NCBI RefSeq assembly: GCF_000772935.1
Contig: NZ_JPVR01000078.1
Location: 1 to 64,000 of the forward strand
Length of the DNA stretch: 64,000 bases
Source: Lysinibacillus boronitolerans JCM 21713 = 10a = NBRC 103108
Lineage (GTDB): Bacteria > Bacillota > Bacilli > Bacillales_A > Planococcaceae
Direction of reading: 5' to 3'
In this document: positions 1 through 8,352 of the stretch, piece by piece
Layout: the number at the start of each line of letters is the position of its first letter
How positions within the stretch are numbered: the stretch's first letter is position 1
Position numbers and translations under genes: made by a program
The notes under the pieces: generated by a model
Databases searched by the model: none
Seen by the model: only the letters and a program-made list of their open reading frames with translations
Told to the model about the DNA's origin: nothing

Positions 1-78
1 AAGGATAAACCAGAAAAAGTAGCGGATAGAATGCTTAAAGTGAAGGATAGCCCAGCAAAGTCAAGGGAGAACCAATAA
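1..78 (+). CDS. C-terminal end of an unidentified protein (5' truncated by window)
   Basis: The window opens inside a reading frame that ends in TAA at 76-78. Only 25 residues remain, charged and lysine-rich (ending SPAKSRENQ), which is too little to name a family. The frame is called real because its stop codon lies inside a terminator hairpin, as expected for the end of a gene. Confidence 0.5.
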   Translation, partial: KDKPEKVADRMLKVKDSPAKSRENQ

Positions 79-93
79 AAAATTGGTTCTCCC
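65..93. terminator. Perfect 12-bp hairpin terminator between convergent genes
   Basis: GGGAGAACCAAT pairs perfectly with ATTGGTTCTCCC around a five-A loop. It contains the stop codon of the upstream gene and faces the end of the chemoreceptor gene, so it could serve both strands, although the T-run is short on either side. Confidence 0.6.
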
Positions 94-110
94 TCTGCCG
101 TTCAATTTGC

Positions 111-1952
111 TTAAACTTTAAACTCGCTCACGAGGTTGCGTAGGCTATCTGCTTGTTGGGCAAGCTCAGTGGCTGCGGCGTTGATTTCCTGCATGGAGGC
201 GGAGCCTTGTGTGGCTGCTGCCGCAGATGTCACGGTGTTGGCCGCGGATTGTTCTGCGTAGGCATTGACATGAATGAAGTCACTTGCCACTGCATTGCTA
301 TTTTCAAGCGTTGTCGCAATTTTATCCACCATGGCTGCAATGATTGATGTTGTTTCCTCGGTATGCGATAAAATGTTGGCTAAGGATTGATTTGTTTCAT
401 TTGTCACTTCAACGCCTCGGATAACGGTTGTCACACCTTCGTGATTTTGGGCAATGATGGATGTGACCTCATCTTGGATGGATGTGACAATTGATGTAAC
501 CTCTTTCGCTGCACTTTGGGATTGCTCTGCCAGTTTGCGAACCTCATCAGCTACGACCGCAAAGCCTCGTCCATGCTCGCCAGCTCGTGCCGCTTCAATC
601 GCCGCATTTAAAGCGAGGAGATTCGTTTGCTCAGAAATGGCCGTGATCGTGCCAATAATGGACGTAATATCCGCAGATTTACGACCCAACGCCTCTACAG
701 TGGATGTTGTAGAAGCCATTGTTTCTTCAATAGATTGCATCACAAGTGATGATTGTTCCACAGAGCGGCTACCTTCATCGGCTGCTTGCTGCATGGCGAT
801 AGAGGCACGATGGACAGCACTCGCTTGCTCATTTAATTGATGCATTGAATGCTCTAAGTCGCTCATTTTTTGCTGCGCACTATTCATACTGGAAATCGTA
901 TTGTCACTATCACTCGCAATATCCGCTGTCGCATCCGCAATATCCTGAATTGTACGCGCATTTTCATCTGCTAATGACATTAGCTCCTGACTACTGCTTG
1001 ATACATGATCCGCCAATTCACTCACCCGTCGAATTAAGTTAGAAATCGACTCAATTAACGTATTCGTCGAGGCTGCAATTATCGAAAATTCATCACGATT
1101 ACGCACATTTACACGTCTTGTCAAATCGCCTCCAGCTTGCGCAATATCAAGGATAGAGTCATTAATCGCCTGTGTATTACGTTTTAATGATTTAAATAGC
1201 ATAAAGCCAAAAATTACAATCGCTAAAAAACCGACGATGGAAACGAGAAAGAATGTAGTGATAGAAAGGTTTACCTGCTGGTTAAGCTTGTCTAATTTTG
1301 TTTTATTCGCATCGTCCATGACAGTATTGATGGTCTCAATATTTTTATCGATATGGGTTTTCATAGTTTCCCCAGTAGCACCCATCATCAGCTTACGTGC
1401 CTGCTCAAGACCAAGTTCATCACGCATTGTCATGACTTTATCTGAATAATCAAGGTAATTTTTATAATATTGCTCGATTGCCTGCATATGACCGAGTTCT
1501 ACTTGTCGATCTTGAAATTGATCTTTTAAAGCAGCCAGCTTTTTATTAATGGTATCAATTTTTAAATGATAGGAAGTAGAATAAATGCCGTTACCTGTAA
1601 TTAAATACGATTGCTCTAAATTGGTCAGTCTAGCAATTTCATAGGCAAGTTGATTCACCGTTAGTTGCTCCTGCACATTTTTCTTTGTAAAGTCTTCCAT
1701 TTGCTGCTGCAAGTTCTGTATATTGACATAGGACAATATACCCATTATACCGTTAATTACAATAAGAAGTGCAAACATAATAAGCACTTTACCCCGAATT
1801 AAATGGTAAAAACGTTGTCGTTTTTCTTTAATAGGAGGGGGATTTTTCCCAGTTTCCCCTTGTGTAGAAGCTTTCCTCTTCTTAAAAAAGCTAAAAGTAA
1901 AGAGAGACGGGCGTTTTTTCGCTGTATCATGAGTTTTTTTAGTCTTTTTCAT
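111..1952 (-). CDS. Methyl-accepting chemotaxis protein
   Basis: Transmembrane chemoreceptor of about 613 residues that would pass ligand signals to CheA/CheW. A basic Lys/Arg-rich N-terminus precedes TM1 (about residues 55-77). An extracellular helical sensor of the four-helix-bundle type follows, then TM2 (about 229-253), a HAMP domain and the long coiled-coil signalling domain. The signalling tip is canonical: [19 protein letters not shown] followed by [19 protein letters not shown] place the start at the ATG at 1952, because AGGAAGGTGA lies at proper spacing before it; upstream in-frame GTG (1961) and ATG (1958) overlap that ribosome-binding site. No C-terminal CheR-tethering pentapeptide is seen. 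The ligand cannot be predicted. Confidence 0.95.
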   Translation of the reverse strand: MKKTKKTHDTAKKRPSLFTFSFFKKRKASTQGETGKNPPPIKEKRQRFYHLIRGKVLIMFALLIVINGIMGILSYVNIQNLQQQMEDFTKKNVQEQLTVNQLAYEIARLTNLEQSYLITGNGIYSTSYHLKIDTINKKLAALKDQFQDRQVELGHMQAIEQYYKNYLDYSDKVMTMRDELGLEQARKLMMGATGETMKTHIDKNIETINTVMDDANKTKLDKLNQQVNLSITTFFLVSIVGFLAIVIFGFMLFKSLKRNTQAINDSILDIAQAGGDLTRRVNVRNRDEFSIIAASTNTLIESISNLIRRVSELADHVSSSSQELMSLADENARTIQDIADATADIASDSDNTISSMNSAQQKMSDLEHSMHQLNEQASAVHRASIAMQQAADEGSRSVEQSSLVMQSIEETMASTTSTVEALGRKSADITSIIGTITAISEQTNLLALNAAIEAARAGEHGRGFAVVADEVRKLAEQSQSAAKEVTSIVTSIQDEVTSIIAQNHEGVTTVIRGVEVTNETNQSLANILSHTEETTSIIAAMVDKIATTLENSNAVASDFIHVNAYAEQSAANTVTSAAAATQGSASMQEINAAATELAQQADSLRNLVSEFKV

Positions 1953-2200
1953 CGCCATCACCTTCCTATTTTTTTAAATAATCGATTTCAATTTTATCTT
2001 ATTTTACTAGATTTTTCTATCTTTATTTCTAATAATTAAAATTTTTCAGATAAAATAACTATGACAAAAGTCAGGATAGACCGTGAAGATAGTTCTAAAA
2101 TCATAAGTGGGTACAATATAGTAGTAGTGGAAATTATGACGAATGCTAATTTTTTTGATACACTAGCGAAAAGCCAATGCATAAAAGGGGAAATTGTTTG

Positions 2201-2419
2201 ATGAAGAAAAGTTTTTATTTATACGTCCTAACCTATCGAGGTGGCGATTGGTCCGACCCTAAAGTACGCTTTGCAGAGGAAGTGTTTCATGAGCATAATT
2301 TTCCAAAGCAGAGCACAGACTTTCATGAGTTGTCCGACTATATAGAAACCTATGCAACGGAAAACTTAACAATCCAGACCTTTGATTCTTTGTGGACACT
2401 TTATGAGGAACAAGCATAA
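2201..2419 (+). CDS. YozE-like SAM-fold small protein (UPF0346)
   Basis: Small soluble protein of 72 residues. The N-terminus ([15 protein letters not shown]) and the pattern of aromatic residues with a conserved Phe-Pro (HNFPKQS) match the YozE/UPF0346 family of Bacillaceae, which has a sterile-alpha-motif-like helical fold and no established biochemical role. The start is the ATG at 2201; an in-frame ATG eight codons upstream lacks a ribosome-binding site, whereas GGGG precedes the chosen one. It stands alone, with its own downstream gap before deoD. Confidence 0.85.
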   Translation: MKKSFYLYVLTYRGGDWSDPKVRFAEEVFHEHNFPKQSTDFHELSDYIETYATENLTIQTFDSLWTLYEEQA

Positions 2420-2449
2420 TTGTACGAAAACTATAAATAATTTTGCAGT

Positions 2450-2465
2450 TGCTAGACGTCTAGCA
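2450..2465. promoter_or_regulatory. 16-bp perfect palindrome next to the deoD promoter
   Basis: TGCTAGACGTCTAGCA is a perfect inverted repeat that abuts a sigma-A-like -35 element (TTGCGT at 2466). Its position suggests an operator for deoD. The regulator is not encoded nearby and I do not recognise the motif as a known Bacillaceae operator. Confidence 0.45.
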
Positions 2466-2494
2466 TTGCGTAAATGACAGAAACACAGTATTAT
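2466..2494 (+). promoter_or_regulatory. Sigma-A-type promoter of deoD
   Basis: TTGCGT, 17 bp, then TATTAT, about 30 bp upstream of the deoD start. Spacing is ideal, with two mismatches in the -35 and one in the -10. Confidence 0.5.
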
Positions 2495-2530
2495 TTATAG
2501 TGATAACTGACAGAAAAGAGGGATTGCAGT

Positions 2531-3238
2531 ATGAGTATTCATATTAATGCAAAAAAAGGTGAAATCGCTGACACAATTTTACTTCCAGGAGATCCATTAC
2601 GTGCAAAATACATTGCGGAAACATTTTTAGAAGATGTAACTTGCTACAACGAAGTACGTAATATGTTCGGATATACGGGTACGTATAAAGGAAAACGCAT
2701 TTCTGTACAAGGAACTGGTATGGGTGTGCCATCTATTTCAATCTACGCAACAGAATTAATGCAAGAATACGATGTTCAAAAATTAATCCGTGTAGGTACT
2801 TGTGGTGCAATTCAAAAAGATGTAAAAGTGCGTGACGTGATTTTAGCGCAAGGAGCAACATCTGATACACGTATGAACCAAATCATTTGGGGTGGTGCTA
2901 TCGATTTTGCACCAATCGCTGACTTTGATCTTTTATTAAAAGCATATAATGCAGGTAAAGATGCAGGTCTTAACTTACAAGTTGGGAATATCTTCACAGC
3001 AGATTTATTCTACTCAGATGAGCACCAAAACGAAAAATTAGCTCAATACGGTGTACTAGCTGTAGAAATGGAATCAGCAGCTCTTTACACATTAGCAGCA
3101 AAATTCGGCCGTAAAGCACTTGCTGTTCTAACAGTAAGTGACCACATCATTACAGGTGAAGTAACAACAGCTGAAGAACGTCAAACAACGTTCAATGACA
3201 TGATTGTGGTAGCATTAGACGCAGCGATTCAAGACTAA
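2531..3238 (+). CDS. deoD: Purine-nucleoside phosphorylase DeoD-type
   Basis: Cytosolic purine-nucleoside phosphorylase of 235 residues, the usual length of the hexameric DeoD type. It splits purine (deoxy)nucleosides with phosphate to give the base and (deoxy)ribose-1-phosphate in nucleoside salvage. Family motifs are visible: [13 protein letters not shown] near the N-terminus (phosphate-binding loop), RVGTCGAI, the nucleoside-binding [12 protein letters not shown], and TVSDH carrying the catalytic aspartate. AGAGGG precedes the ATG. The gene is monocistronic, with its own promoter, an adjacent palindrome and a strong terminator. Confidence 0.97.
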   Translation: MSIHINAKKGEIADTILLPGDPLRAKYIAETFLEDVTCYNEVRNMFGYTGTYKGKRISVQGTGMGVPSISIYATELMQEYDVQKLIRVGTCGAIQKDVKVRDVILAQGATSDTRMNQIIWGGAIDFAPIADFDLLLKAYNAGKDAGLNLQVGNIFTADLFYSDEHQNEKLAQYGVLAVEMESAALYTLAAKFGRKALAVLTVSDHIITGEVTTAEERQTTFNDMIVVALDAAIQD

Positions 3239-3276
3239 GCTAACTTTAGACATATTTAATTTTATAATGAATGTAG

Positions 3277-3338
3277 GCAACCGACAAAAAAACAGACCAT
3301 TTTTCTAAGATGGGTGGAAGTAGTCGGTTGCTTTTTTT
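3277..3338 (+). terminator. Rho-independent terminator of deoD
   Basis: GCAACCGAC (3277-3285) pairs with GTCGGTTGC (3323-3331), followed by seven Ts. The 37-nt loop is long. Confidence 0.75.
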
Positions 3339-3345
3339 GTGGGAA

Positions 3346-4380
3346 TTATAGACAGATTGTTCCAGTTTTGATGCCAGTAGGCCCGTTAAATCCTGGGATT
3401 GTGGCGATTACCATGTTTGTTGCTATGTCGATGACAGACACCGTATTGTCTACTTGATTTGTAACATAGGCAAAAGTACCATCTGGCAAGATGGTTACTT
3501 GGTCTGGAGATGCACCTACAGGGATAGTTGCAATCACCGTATTGGTGGCTGTATTGATGACAGATACGGTATTATTGCCTTTATTCACAATGTAAACAAG
3601 CGTTCCATCAGGGGTAATCGCTGTTCCTACAGGTCCTGTACCAACAGGAATGGTAGCCACTACTGTATTGGTAGTGGTATTAATAACCGATACCGAATTG
3701 CTATTTTCATTTGTCACATAAGCAAATTGCCCGCTTGGAGTCAAAACAATGGATCTAGGTCGAATTCCCACAGGGATTGTAGCAATCACCGTATTGGTGG
3801 CAGTATTGATAACCGATACTGAATTGGAATTCTCGTTGGCAACATAAGCAAACGCACCGTTTGGCGTAAAGGCAATACCTTGAGGTTGTAGCCCTACTGG
3901 AATAGTGGCTGTTACGGTATTGGTGGCTGTATTAATGACCGATATAGTGTTTGATCCGTGATTGGATACATAAGCAAGCGTTCCTTTTGGCGAAATGGCA
4001 ACACCAAGAGGGTTAACACCCACGGGAATGGTAGCGATTGGCAAGTTTGTGGCAGTGCTAAAAACCGTTACATTATCTGAGAAGAACGCTGGAACATAAC
4101 CAAACGCACCATTAGGTGTAATCGCTACTTCTAGCGGAGCAGTCCCTACTGGAATGGTAGCGACGATTGTGTTTGTTGCGGTATCAATTACAGAAACTCT
4201 ATTATCAGGCGTTGCTAGCTGCCCAGCATCTGTCACATAGACGAGATAATGGCAACTTGGTGGTATGGGTAAAAATGGGGGCTTACATTTACAACGACAA
4301 CAAGGGCAACAACAGCGACAATGACAATTTGGATTTGACGTAAACTTGAATTTTTTTAAATATTTATGTTCTTTCCCCAC
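3346..4380 (-). CDS. Cys-rich seven-bladed YVTN beta-propeller protein, probably spore surface
   Basis: Protein of about 344 residues. The N-terminal 40 residues are basic and very cysteine-rich (CHCRCCCPCCRCKCK) with no signal peptide. Seven tandem repeats of about 42 residues follow, each with the signature N-T-V-S-V-I-N-T-A-T-N-T-V-x-A-T-I-P-V-G and ending near YV-x-N; seven copies fit one closed YVTN/YncE-type propeller. I choose the GTG at 4380 because AAAGGA lies eight bases before it; an ATG at 4401 falls at the expected transcription start of a sigma-K-like promoter. Cysteine-rich tails and mother-cell expression suggest a cross-linked coat or exosporium protein. That location is inference; the propeller fold is clear. 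Confidence 0.85.
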   Translation of the reverse strand: MGKEHKYLKKFKFTSNPNCHCRCCCPCCRCKCKPPFLPIPPSCHYLVYVTDAGQLATPDNRVSVIDTATNTIVATIPVGTAPLEVAITPNGAFGYVPAFFSDNVTVFSTATNLPIATIPVGVNPLGVAISPKGTLAYVSNHGSNTISVINTATNTVTATIPVGLQPQGIAFTPNGAFAYVANENSNSVSVINTATNTVIATIPVGIRPRSIVLTPSGQFAYVTNENSNSVSVINTTTNTVVATIPVGTGPVGTAITPDGTLVYIVNKGNNTVSVINTATNTVIATIPVGASPDQVTILPDGTFAYVTNQVDNTVSVIDIATNMVIATIPGFNGPTGIKTGTICL

Positions 4381-4408
4381 ACAGGACATCCTTTCAGTCA
4401 TATATGGC

Positions 4409-4436
4409 TACTTTATGCGTAAAGAGCTAGGCTTGT
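4409..4436 (-). promoter_or_regulatory. Sigma-K-like promoter of the beta-propeller gene
   Basis: On the minus strand AC (4436-4435), 17 nt, then CATAAAGTA (4417-4409) fits the sigma-K consensus AC-N16/17-CATAnnnTA. It sits just upstream of the gene. Confidence 0.5.
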
Positions 4437-4838
4437 TGTACGTTTACCTAGCCATTCTCTTTTATCATGTTTTGGTAAAGTTCTAAACTTTTTAAAAATA
4501 AAAGCATAGGAGACAGGAGGAATAATTGTTGACGTTGATGAAGTTTTCATAGACATTAAGACGGTAGGTAAAAGTTTGTATCGTATTGATTGATCTTATG
4601 ATGTTAAATATATGGAAAGTTACCTTTAATCGGAATGATAACATGTTCTACAGATTATTTACTTAATGAGGTAAAATATGAAATGTATAGGTTTATGGTG
4701 GTATATTTTTGAAAAATAAGTATATGTGACATTTTAATACTTATTATCGTGTACGTATGACCGCTTCAAAATAGAAGCTCTCTTTTACAGATAGATTTCA
4801 GCAGCCGATTCTTAACCAGAGAAGGAGGAGTGTGAGCC
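4437..4838. other. Intergenic gap, no clear gene
   Basis: About 400 AT-rich bases. Only frames of about 25 codons or fewer without good starts are present (for example after GGAGGAATAATT near 4520). An AAGGAGGAG at 4822-4830 belongs to the next gene. Nothing else can be supported. Confidence 0.4.
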
Positions 4839-5213
4839 TTGAAAAAAATAGGTTTACTACTAGCAGCTCTTTTCGTAGTAATTGGGGTCTTGATTGATAG
4901 CAATAAATTATTATATCCTCCTTTGCCAATCGATTCCCTTACACCAAAGGAAGCCATCCAAAAATTAAATGCATCCCCCGTTGATTTAGTGGCGCTCTCT
5001 AATGATAAGAAGGCAACTTGGTACCTCACAGCCATTTCAGCTAGGGGCATACAGAAGGTGGACGAGGACATTCAGCAAATGATGGCTAATGAAGGATGGG
5101 CATTTCTTGAAAAAGAGGGGAGCGGGTTATTTTTCGAAAAAAATGGGGAACGTTCCATTGTGACAACGGAAATGTGGACGAAGCAGTATGTGCTTGTTCA
5201 AATTCAGAAATGA
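4839..5213 (+). CDS. Uncharacterised secreted or membrane-anchored small protein
   Basis: Protein of 124 residues not recognised as a named family. An N-terminal hydrophobic segment (MKKIGLLLAALFVVIGVLI) acts as signal peptide or anchor, so the rest is probably extracytoplasmic. The body contains SLTPKEAIQKLNAS and a mixed alpha/beta pattern ending in a lysine. It starts with TTG at 4839, eight bases after AGGAGGAG. Its stop overlaps a possible ATG of the Nudix gene (ATGA at 5210), so the two are probably cotranscribed. Confidence 0.75.
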   Translation: MKKIGLLLAALFVVIGVLIDSNKLLYPPLPIDSLTPKEAIQKLNASPVDLVALSNDKKATWYLTAISARGIQKVDEDIQQMMANEGWAFLEKEGSGLFFEKNGERSIVTTEMWTKQYVLVQIQK

Positions 5214-5221
5214 GATGCTCT

Positions 5222-5725
5222 ATGGAAGTCTGGGATATCTACGATAAAAATCGCCAAAAAACAAATAAGCGTCATGTGCGAGGGACAAAATTAGCAGCTG
5301 AAGATTACCATATCGTTGTGCACGTATGGATTCGCAATAACAAGGGAGAATTCCTTTTAACAAAAAGACATCCCAATAAACATTATCCTCATTTATGGGA
5401 ATGTCCGGGAGGCTCTATAGTAACGGGTGAAAGCAGTTTGGACGGGGCTATTCGTGAGGTGGAAGAGGAAATAGGGATACCATTATTGAGGACCAATGGA
5501 CAATTAGTAAAGAGTGAACGTCGTGATTGCTTCAATGATTTTTACGATGTGTGGTTATTTGACCAAAGCTTTGAAATTAGTGAGACCATCCTTCAAGAGG
5601 GGGAAGTGACAGCAATTCGATGGGTCACAAAGCTAGAGGTTGAAAAAATGTTTCACGCGAATAAAGTAGTACCGACACTAGGCTACTTTACATCCATTAT
5701 TAACGATAAGACTACGCAGTATTAG
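5222..5725 (+). CDS. Nudix hydrolase
   Basis: Cytosolic hydrolase of about 167 residues acting on an unknown nucleoside-diphosphate-linked substrate. The Nudix box is complete: a Gly, five residues, Glu, seven residues, then REVEEEIGI (residues about 60-82), preceded by HLWECPGGS. The start MEVWDIYDKN resembles IDI-like Nudix proteins, which often begin this way. An alternative ATG at 5210 overlaps the upstream stop codon and would add four residues; neither has a strong ribosome-binding site, consistent with translational coupling. The substrate cannot be read from the sequence. Confidence 0.9.
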   Translation: MEVWDIYDKNRQKTNKRHVRGTKLAAEDYHIVVHVWIRNNKGEFLLTKRHPNKHYPHLWECPGGSIVTGESSLDGAIREVEEEIGIPLLRTNGQLVKSERRDCFNDFYDVWLFDQSFEISETILQEGEVTAIRWVTKLEVEKMFHANKVVPTLGYFTSIINDKTTQY

Positions 5726-5794
5726 TGATCTATGTCAGCATAATTTTGATTCAGTAGGTTAATCAATACTTAAACAGGATAGAGGAGCGTTAAT

Positions 5795-6349
5795 ATGAAC
5801 AAGCGTATTCTTATTGGACTAGCTTTATTTACGTCTTTTTTCCCTCTTAATTTCGTTTCTGCCAAGGACAGTGATTCGCCACAACCTCTTGAAGTGTTTC
5901 TTCCAGAAATCGGCTATAAAACAGTAGAGGTAGCCGTAAAAGAGTTCGAACACCACTATAATAAAGAGCTGAAGCTACCTCTAAGAGTACCGCCGATCAG
6001 CTTTACACATCATTTTGGTAGATTTAGTGATTTAGAAGGAGAAATGAATGATCAGCTGGAGGTGGTAATGATTAGTGATCAAATGCCACAAAATCATTTC
6101 AAAATCAAGGTTCGACCAGTTGAGCATAAAATGCCATTTGAAAAATATATAATGGATGTATTCAAGCTGAAAAATGGCAGTGAGGCAGCCTATATTGAAA
6201 ATCCAAGAATTGGTTTTCATTTACTCGTTTTTGAAAGAGACGATTGGCAATATGTCTTTAGTATTGATCGTGATGTTGCAGATCAAGCAACGGCTGAGGT
6301 CCTGATTGATATTGCTAATTCAATTGATTATCCAAAGCAAAAGTATTAG
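5795..6349 (+). CDS. Uncharacterised secreted protein
   Basis: Protein of 184 residues with a typical signal peptide (MNKRILIGLALFTSFFPLNFVSA, cleavage likely after VSA) and no lipobox. The mature part is mixed alpha/beta with no cysteines. No family is recognised. GATAGAGGAGCG precedes the ATG. It stands between the Nudix gene and a convergent small membrane gene. Confidence 0.75.
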   Translation: MNKRILIGLALFTSFFPLNFVSAKDSDSPQPLEVFLPEIGYKTVEVAVKEFEHHYNKELKLPLRVPPISFTHHFGRFSDLEGEMNDQLEVVMISDQMPQNHFKIKVRPVEHKMPFEKYIMDVFKLKNGSEAAYIENPRIGFHLLVFERDDWQYVFSIDRDVADQATAEVLIDIANSIDYPKQKY

Positions 6350-6354
6350 CTCTT

Positions 6355-6498
6355 CTAATTTTTATTCTTGCCTTTCAGCTCTTCTCGTAATTTCTTTAGT
6401 TCCTCCGTTTGCTCCAAAATAGTATTGTTGACTCGTCTAATCGAATCATATATAGCAAAAATCCCCACAAAAATAAGAATGATAACTAATAATTCCAT
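6355..6498 (-). CDS. Small single-TM protein with a coiled-coil tail
   Basis: A 47-residue protein: one N-terminal membrane helix (MELLVIILIFVGIFAIYDSI) followed by a charged heptad-like tail (LEQTEELKKLREELKGKNKN). The ATG at 6498 has AGGTG four bases upstream; a longer frame from 6546 lacks a ribosome-binding site. Function unknown; it is likely a membrane-tethered coiled coil. It converges on the secreted-protein gene with a five-base gap. Confidence 0.65.
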   Translation of the reverse strand: MELLVIILIFVGIFAIYDSIRRVNNTILEQTEELKKLREELKGKNKN

Positions 6499-6581
6499 CT
6501 TGCACCTACTTTTTATTTTTACATTGATTGTAACAGGAATTTCCAAATGGTTGAAGAATTAGTTAGGTGGAGGTGCTTGTT

Positions 6582-7163
6582 ATGCAGAGCTATGTTTATC
6601 ATATGGTTCCAAGGGAAATGGTCGGTCAGGAGCTGATGCCACTGAATAGGTTAGGGGCAATGTATCCAGATTTATATGAACGCTATGCGAAAAAATATTT
6701 TGATCATCCAGAGAGACCGAAGCTTTTAATGAAAGAAATCCCTCAACTAAATTGCTTGTGGAATGATGTTGTCCATTTCCTACCAATCCATCCTAGTCAT
6801 CTCTATAAGGCATTAACAGAGCTAGATATTGAAACGAAAGAAAACCTAATGTTTTATCAAATTCCAATCCAAAAACTAGCAGCTAATCAAAATGCGATGT
6901 ACTTGTATTCAAAGGAACGCTATAACGGGCCAGCAGGGGCAATTGCAGCAGAGGATATAATACTTCTGTCGTTACATGATTATAGAGAACTAGAACAGCT
7001 ACCAGCAGCAACCATTGACTATTTCCAAACGGAAAAAGGAAAAGGGAAGAACTTTGGACTTTTTGCGTATGTTCCACATCTCTTCAGCTTAGGCAATGTC
7101 AATGTAGACGATGCGGAAATCATTACGTGGAATCAACTTATTCCTAGCATGAATACTAATTGA
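6582..7163 (+). CDS. Uncharacterised cytosolic protein
   Basis: Soluble protein of 193 residues starting MQSYVYHMVPREMVGQ, without signal peptide or membrane segment. It carries PERPKLLMKEIP and LPIHPSHLYKAL, which look like conserved core motifs, but I know no function. The ATG at 6582 follows GGAGGTG at correct spacing; the upstream GTG at 6567 overlaps nothing useful. A hairpin with a T-run (about 7180-7209) ends the unit. Confidence 0.75.
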   Translation: MQSYVYHMVPREMVGQELMPLNRLGAMYPDLYERYAKKYFDHPERPKLLMKEIPQLNCLWNDVVHFLPIHPSHLYKALTELDIETKENLMFYQIPIQKLAANQNAMYLYSKERYNGPAGAIAAEDIILLSLHDYRELEQLPAATIDYFQTEKGKGKNFGLFAYVPHLFSLGNVNVDDAEIITWNQLIPSMNTN

Positions 7164-7179
7164 GGTGGGAAATGAAATA

Positions 7180-7209
7180 GGGTTTGCCTAAAAGGTTACC
7201 CTTTTTTTG
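7180..7209 (+). terminator. Terminator after the uncharacterised gene
   Basis: GGGTttgCC, a small loop, then GGttACCC followed by seven Ts. Confidence 0.55.
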
Positions 7210-7212
7210 ATG

Positions 7213-7385
7213 CTATTTGAAGAGAATTAAACCAGTGTCGATGACCACAATAAGCAGTAATACAAAATAATGGGTAGGAAAACAATCGATAGCACATGAT
7301 CCCTTACTTCTGATAAGAACGATAAACGCTTCATAGGAAATCATGCCAGCAGCAAAATTTCTGTTATCTTCAATGGATTATTCAT
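7213..7385 (-). pseudogene. Small membrane protein gene, frameshifted or with a lost start
   Basis: On the minus strand a frame ending TAG at 7215 reads GMISYEAFIVLIRSKGSCA and then a strongly hydrophobic helix (YFVLLLIVVIDTGLILFK). It has no good start: its first ATG (7344) lacks a ribosome-binding site. The ATG at 7385 opens MNNPLKITEILLLA in the neighbouring frame and stops at once, so a single -1 shift would join the two into a two-helix protein of about 57 residues. GGAGG touches that ATG with no spacer; alternatively the frame starts at an ATT eleven bases after GGAGG. It lies 17 bases downstream of the next membrane gene, so the two probably form one unit. Confidence 0.4.
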
Positions 7386-7402
7386 CCTCCTGCTCATTAG
7401 CT

Positions 7403-7660
7403 CTAATTCGTATTAGACTTTTGAAAAACGAGTTGAAGCAGATAGACAATCAATCGAATAATGAATAGATAGATAAAAGCTTCAATTAAGCTTGTTGAAA
7501 GTATCATTACATAACGACCGAAATCTTCTAATTCATGAAAAGTATATGTTTGTATGTGCCAATCAAAAAACAATGCTTTGTAACTCGTCCCCAAAAAGAT
7601 AGGGATGAAAAGTAACCAATAAAAGCGTGGTAAACTAAATTTATAGCCTTTCACCAGCAA
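7403..7660 (-). CDS. Small integral membrane protein, unknown function
   Basis: An 85-residue protein with two hydrophobic segments: FYWLLFIPIFLGTSYKALFF near the N-terminus and FIYLFIIRLIVYLLQLVF near the C-terminus, separated by a short acidic linker. It starts with TTG (7660) after GAGGAGGGTGTACC; a GTG two codons later is possible. Family not recognised. Confidence 0.65.
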   Translation of the reverse strand: MLVKGYKFSLPRFYWLLFIPIFLGTSYKALFFDWHIQTYTFHELEDFGRYVMILSTSLIEAFIYLFIIRLIVYLLQLVFQKSNTN

Positions 7661-7819
7661 GGTACACCCTCCTCAATTTTAAAGCCATCATAACATAAAA
7701 GAAAATATTTTAGTATATTATGGAAGTATTTAGTGATAATACGAATACGTTATTTACAATTATAGTAATTTAAAGGTATTATTAGTAAGTTGAGACGATG
7801 TCCAGAAAGGTAGAAGTCC

Positions 7820-8233
7820 ATGAAAATGATCCATTCAAGCAAGATACATCCCGAAGTGAAAACATTATTATCCTATGCCACATCCGAAAAGAAAGTGGAG
7901 AAGGAATACTCATTGTACATTGCATGTCCAGAAAGAGTATTGTATGGCTATACCTTTGCACAAGACACTATCGGTTGTATAGGGATTGTTAAAAGAGAGG
8001 CAAATCAATGTGAAATTATACATATAGCCGTATCGCCTGCTTATCGTGGAAAAGGCATTGGACGTGAGATGATTCGGTATGTAGAAGAACATCATGCTTT
8101 TTCTTCCATTTATGCAGAAACAGATCAAGAAGCCGTACTCTTTTATAAAAATATTGGCTTTCATATTACGAGCTTAGGAGAAAAATACCCAGGGGTGGAG
8201 CGTTTTGCCTGTCTATTAAACTGCACTACCTAA
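7820..8233 (+). CDS. GNAT-family N-acetyltransferase
   Basis: Acetyltransferase of 137 residues that would transfer acetyl from acetyl-CoA to an unknown amine. Motif A (IAVSPAYRGKGIGREMI) contains the pyrophosphate-binding R-G-K-G-I-G loop, and the C-terminal YKNIGFHIT is the usual beta6/beta7 strand. The protein is short for a GNAT but the fold is complete. The start is the ATG at 7820, ten bases after AAAGG; ATG 7826 is an alternative. No operon partners. Confidence 0.88.
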   Translation: MKMIHSSKIHPEVKTLLSYATSEKKVEKEYSLYIACPERVLYGYTFAQDTIGCIGIVKREANQCEIIHIAVSPAYRGKGIGREMIRYVEEHHAFSSIYAETDQEAVLFYKNIGFHITSLGEKYPGVERFACLLNCTT

Positions 8234-8352
8234 TGGTCAATTCGTTGTACTGTCGATAATCGTCCACTTAGGTGCTTTTTACGCCCTGTTATTTGATTAT
8301 ATTAAAGCTAGTAAATTTGGATGATAGACTAAAATAGAAAGGAGTTATAAAA

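Noticed and set aside
454..840. Plus-strand frame of 128 codons opposite the first chemoreceptor
   Set aside because: Antisense to the conserved signalling domain; composition follows the codons of the real gene.
3454..3822. Plus-strand frame opposite the beta-propeller gene
   Set aside because: Repetitive shadow of the YVTN repeats with no independent signals.
4524..4590. Possible 21-codon frame starting with ATT after GGAGGAATA
   Set aside because: Non-standard start, no family signal and no continuation; chance occurrence is likely.
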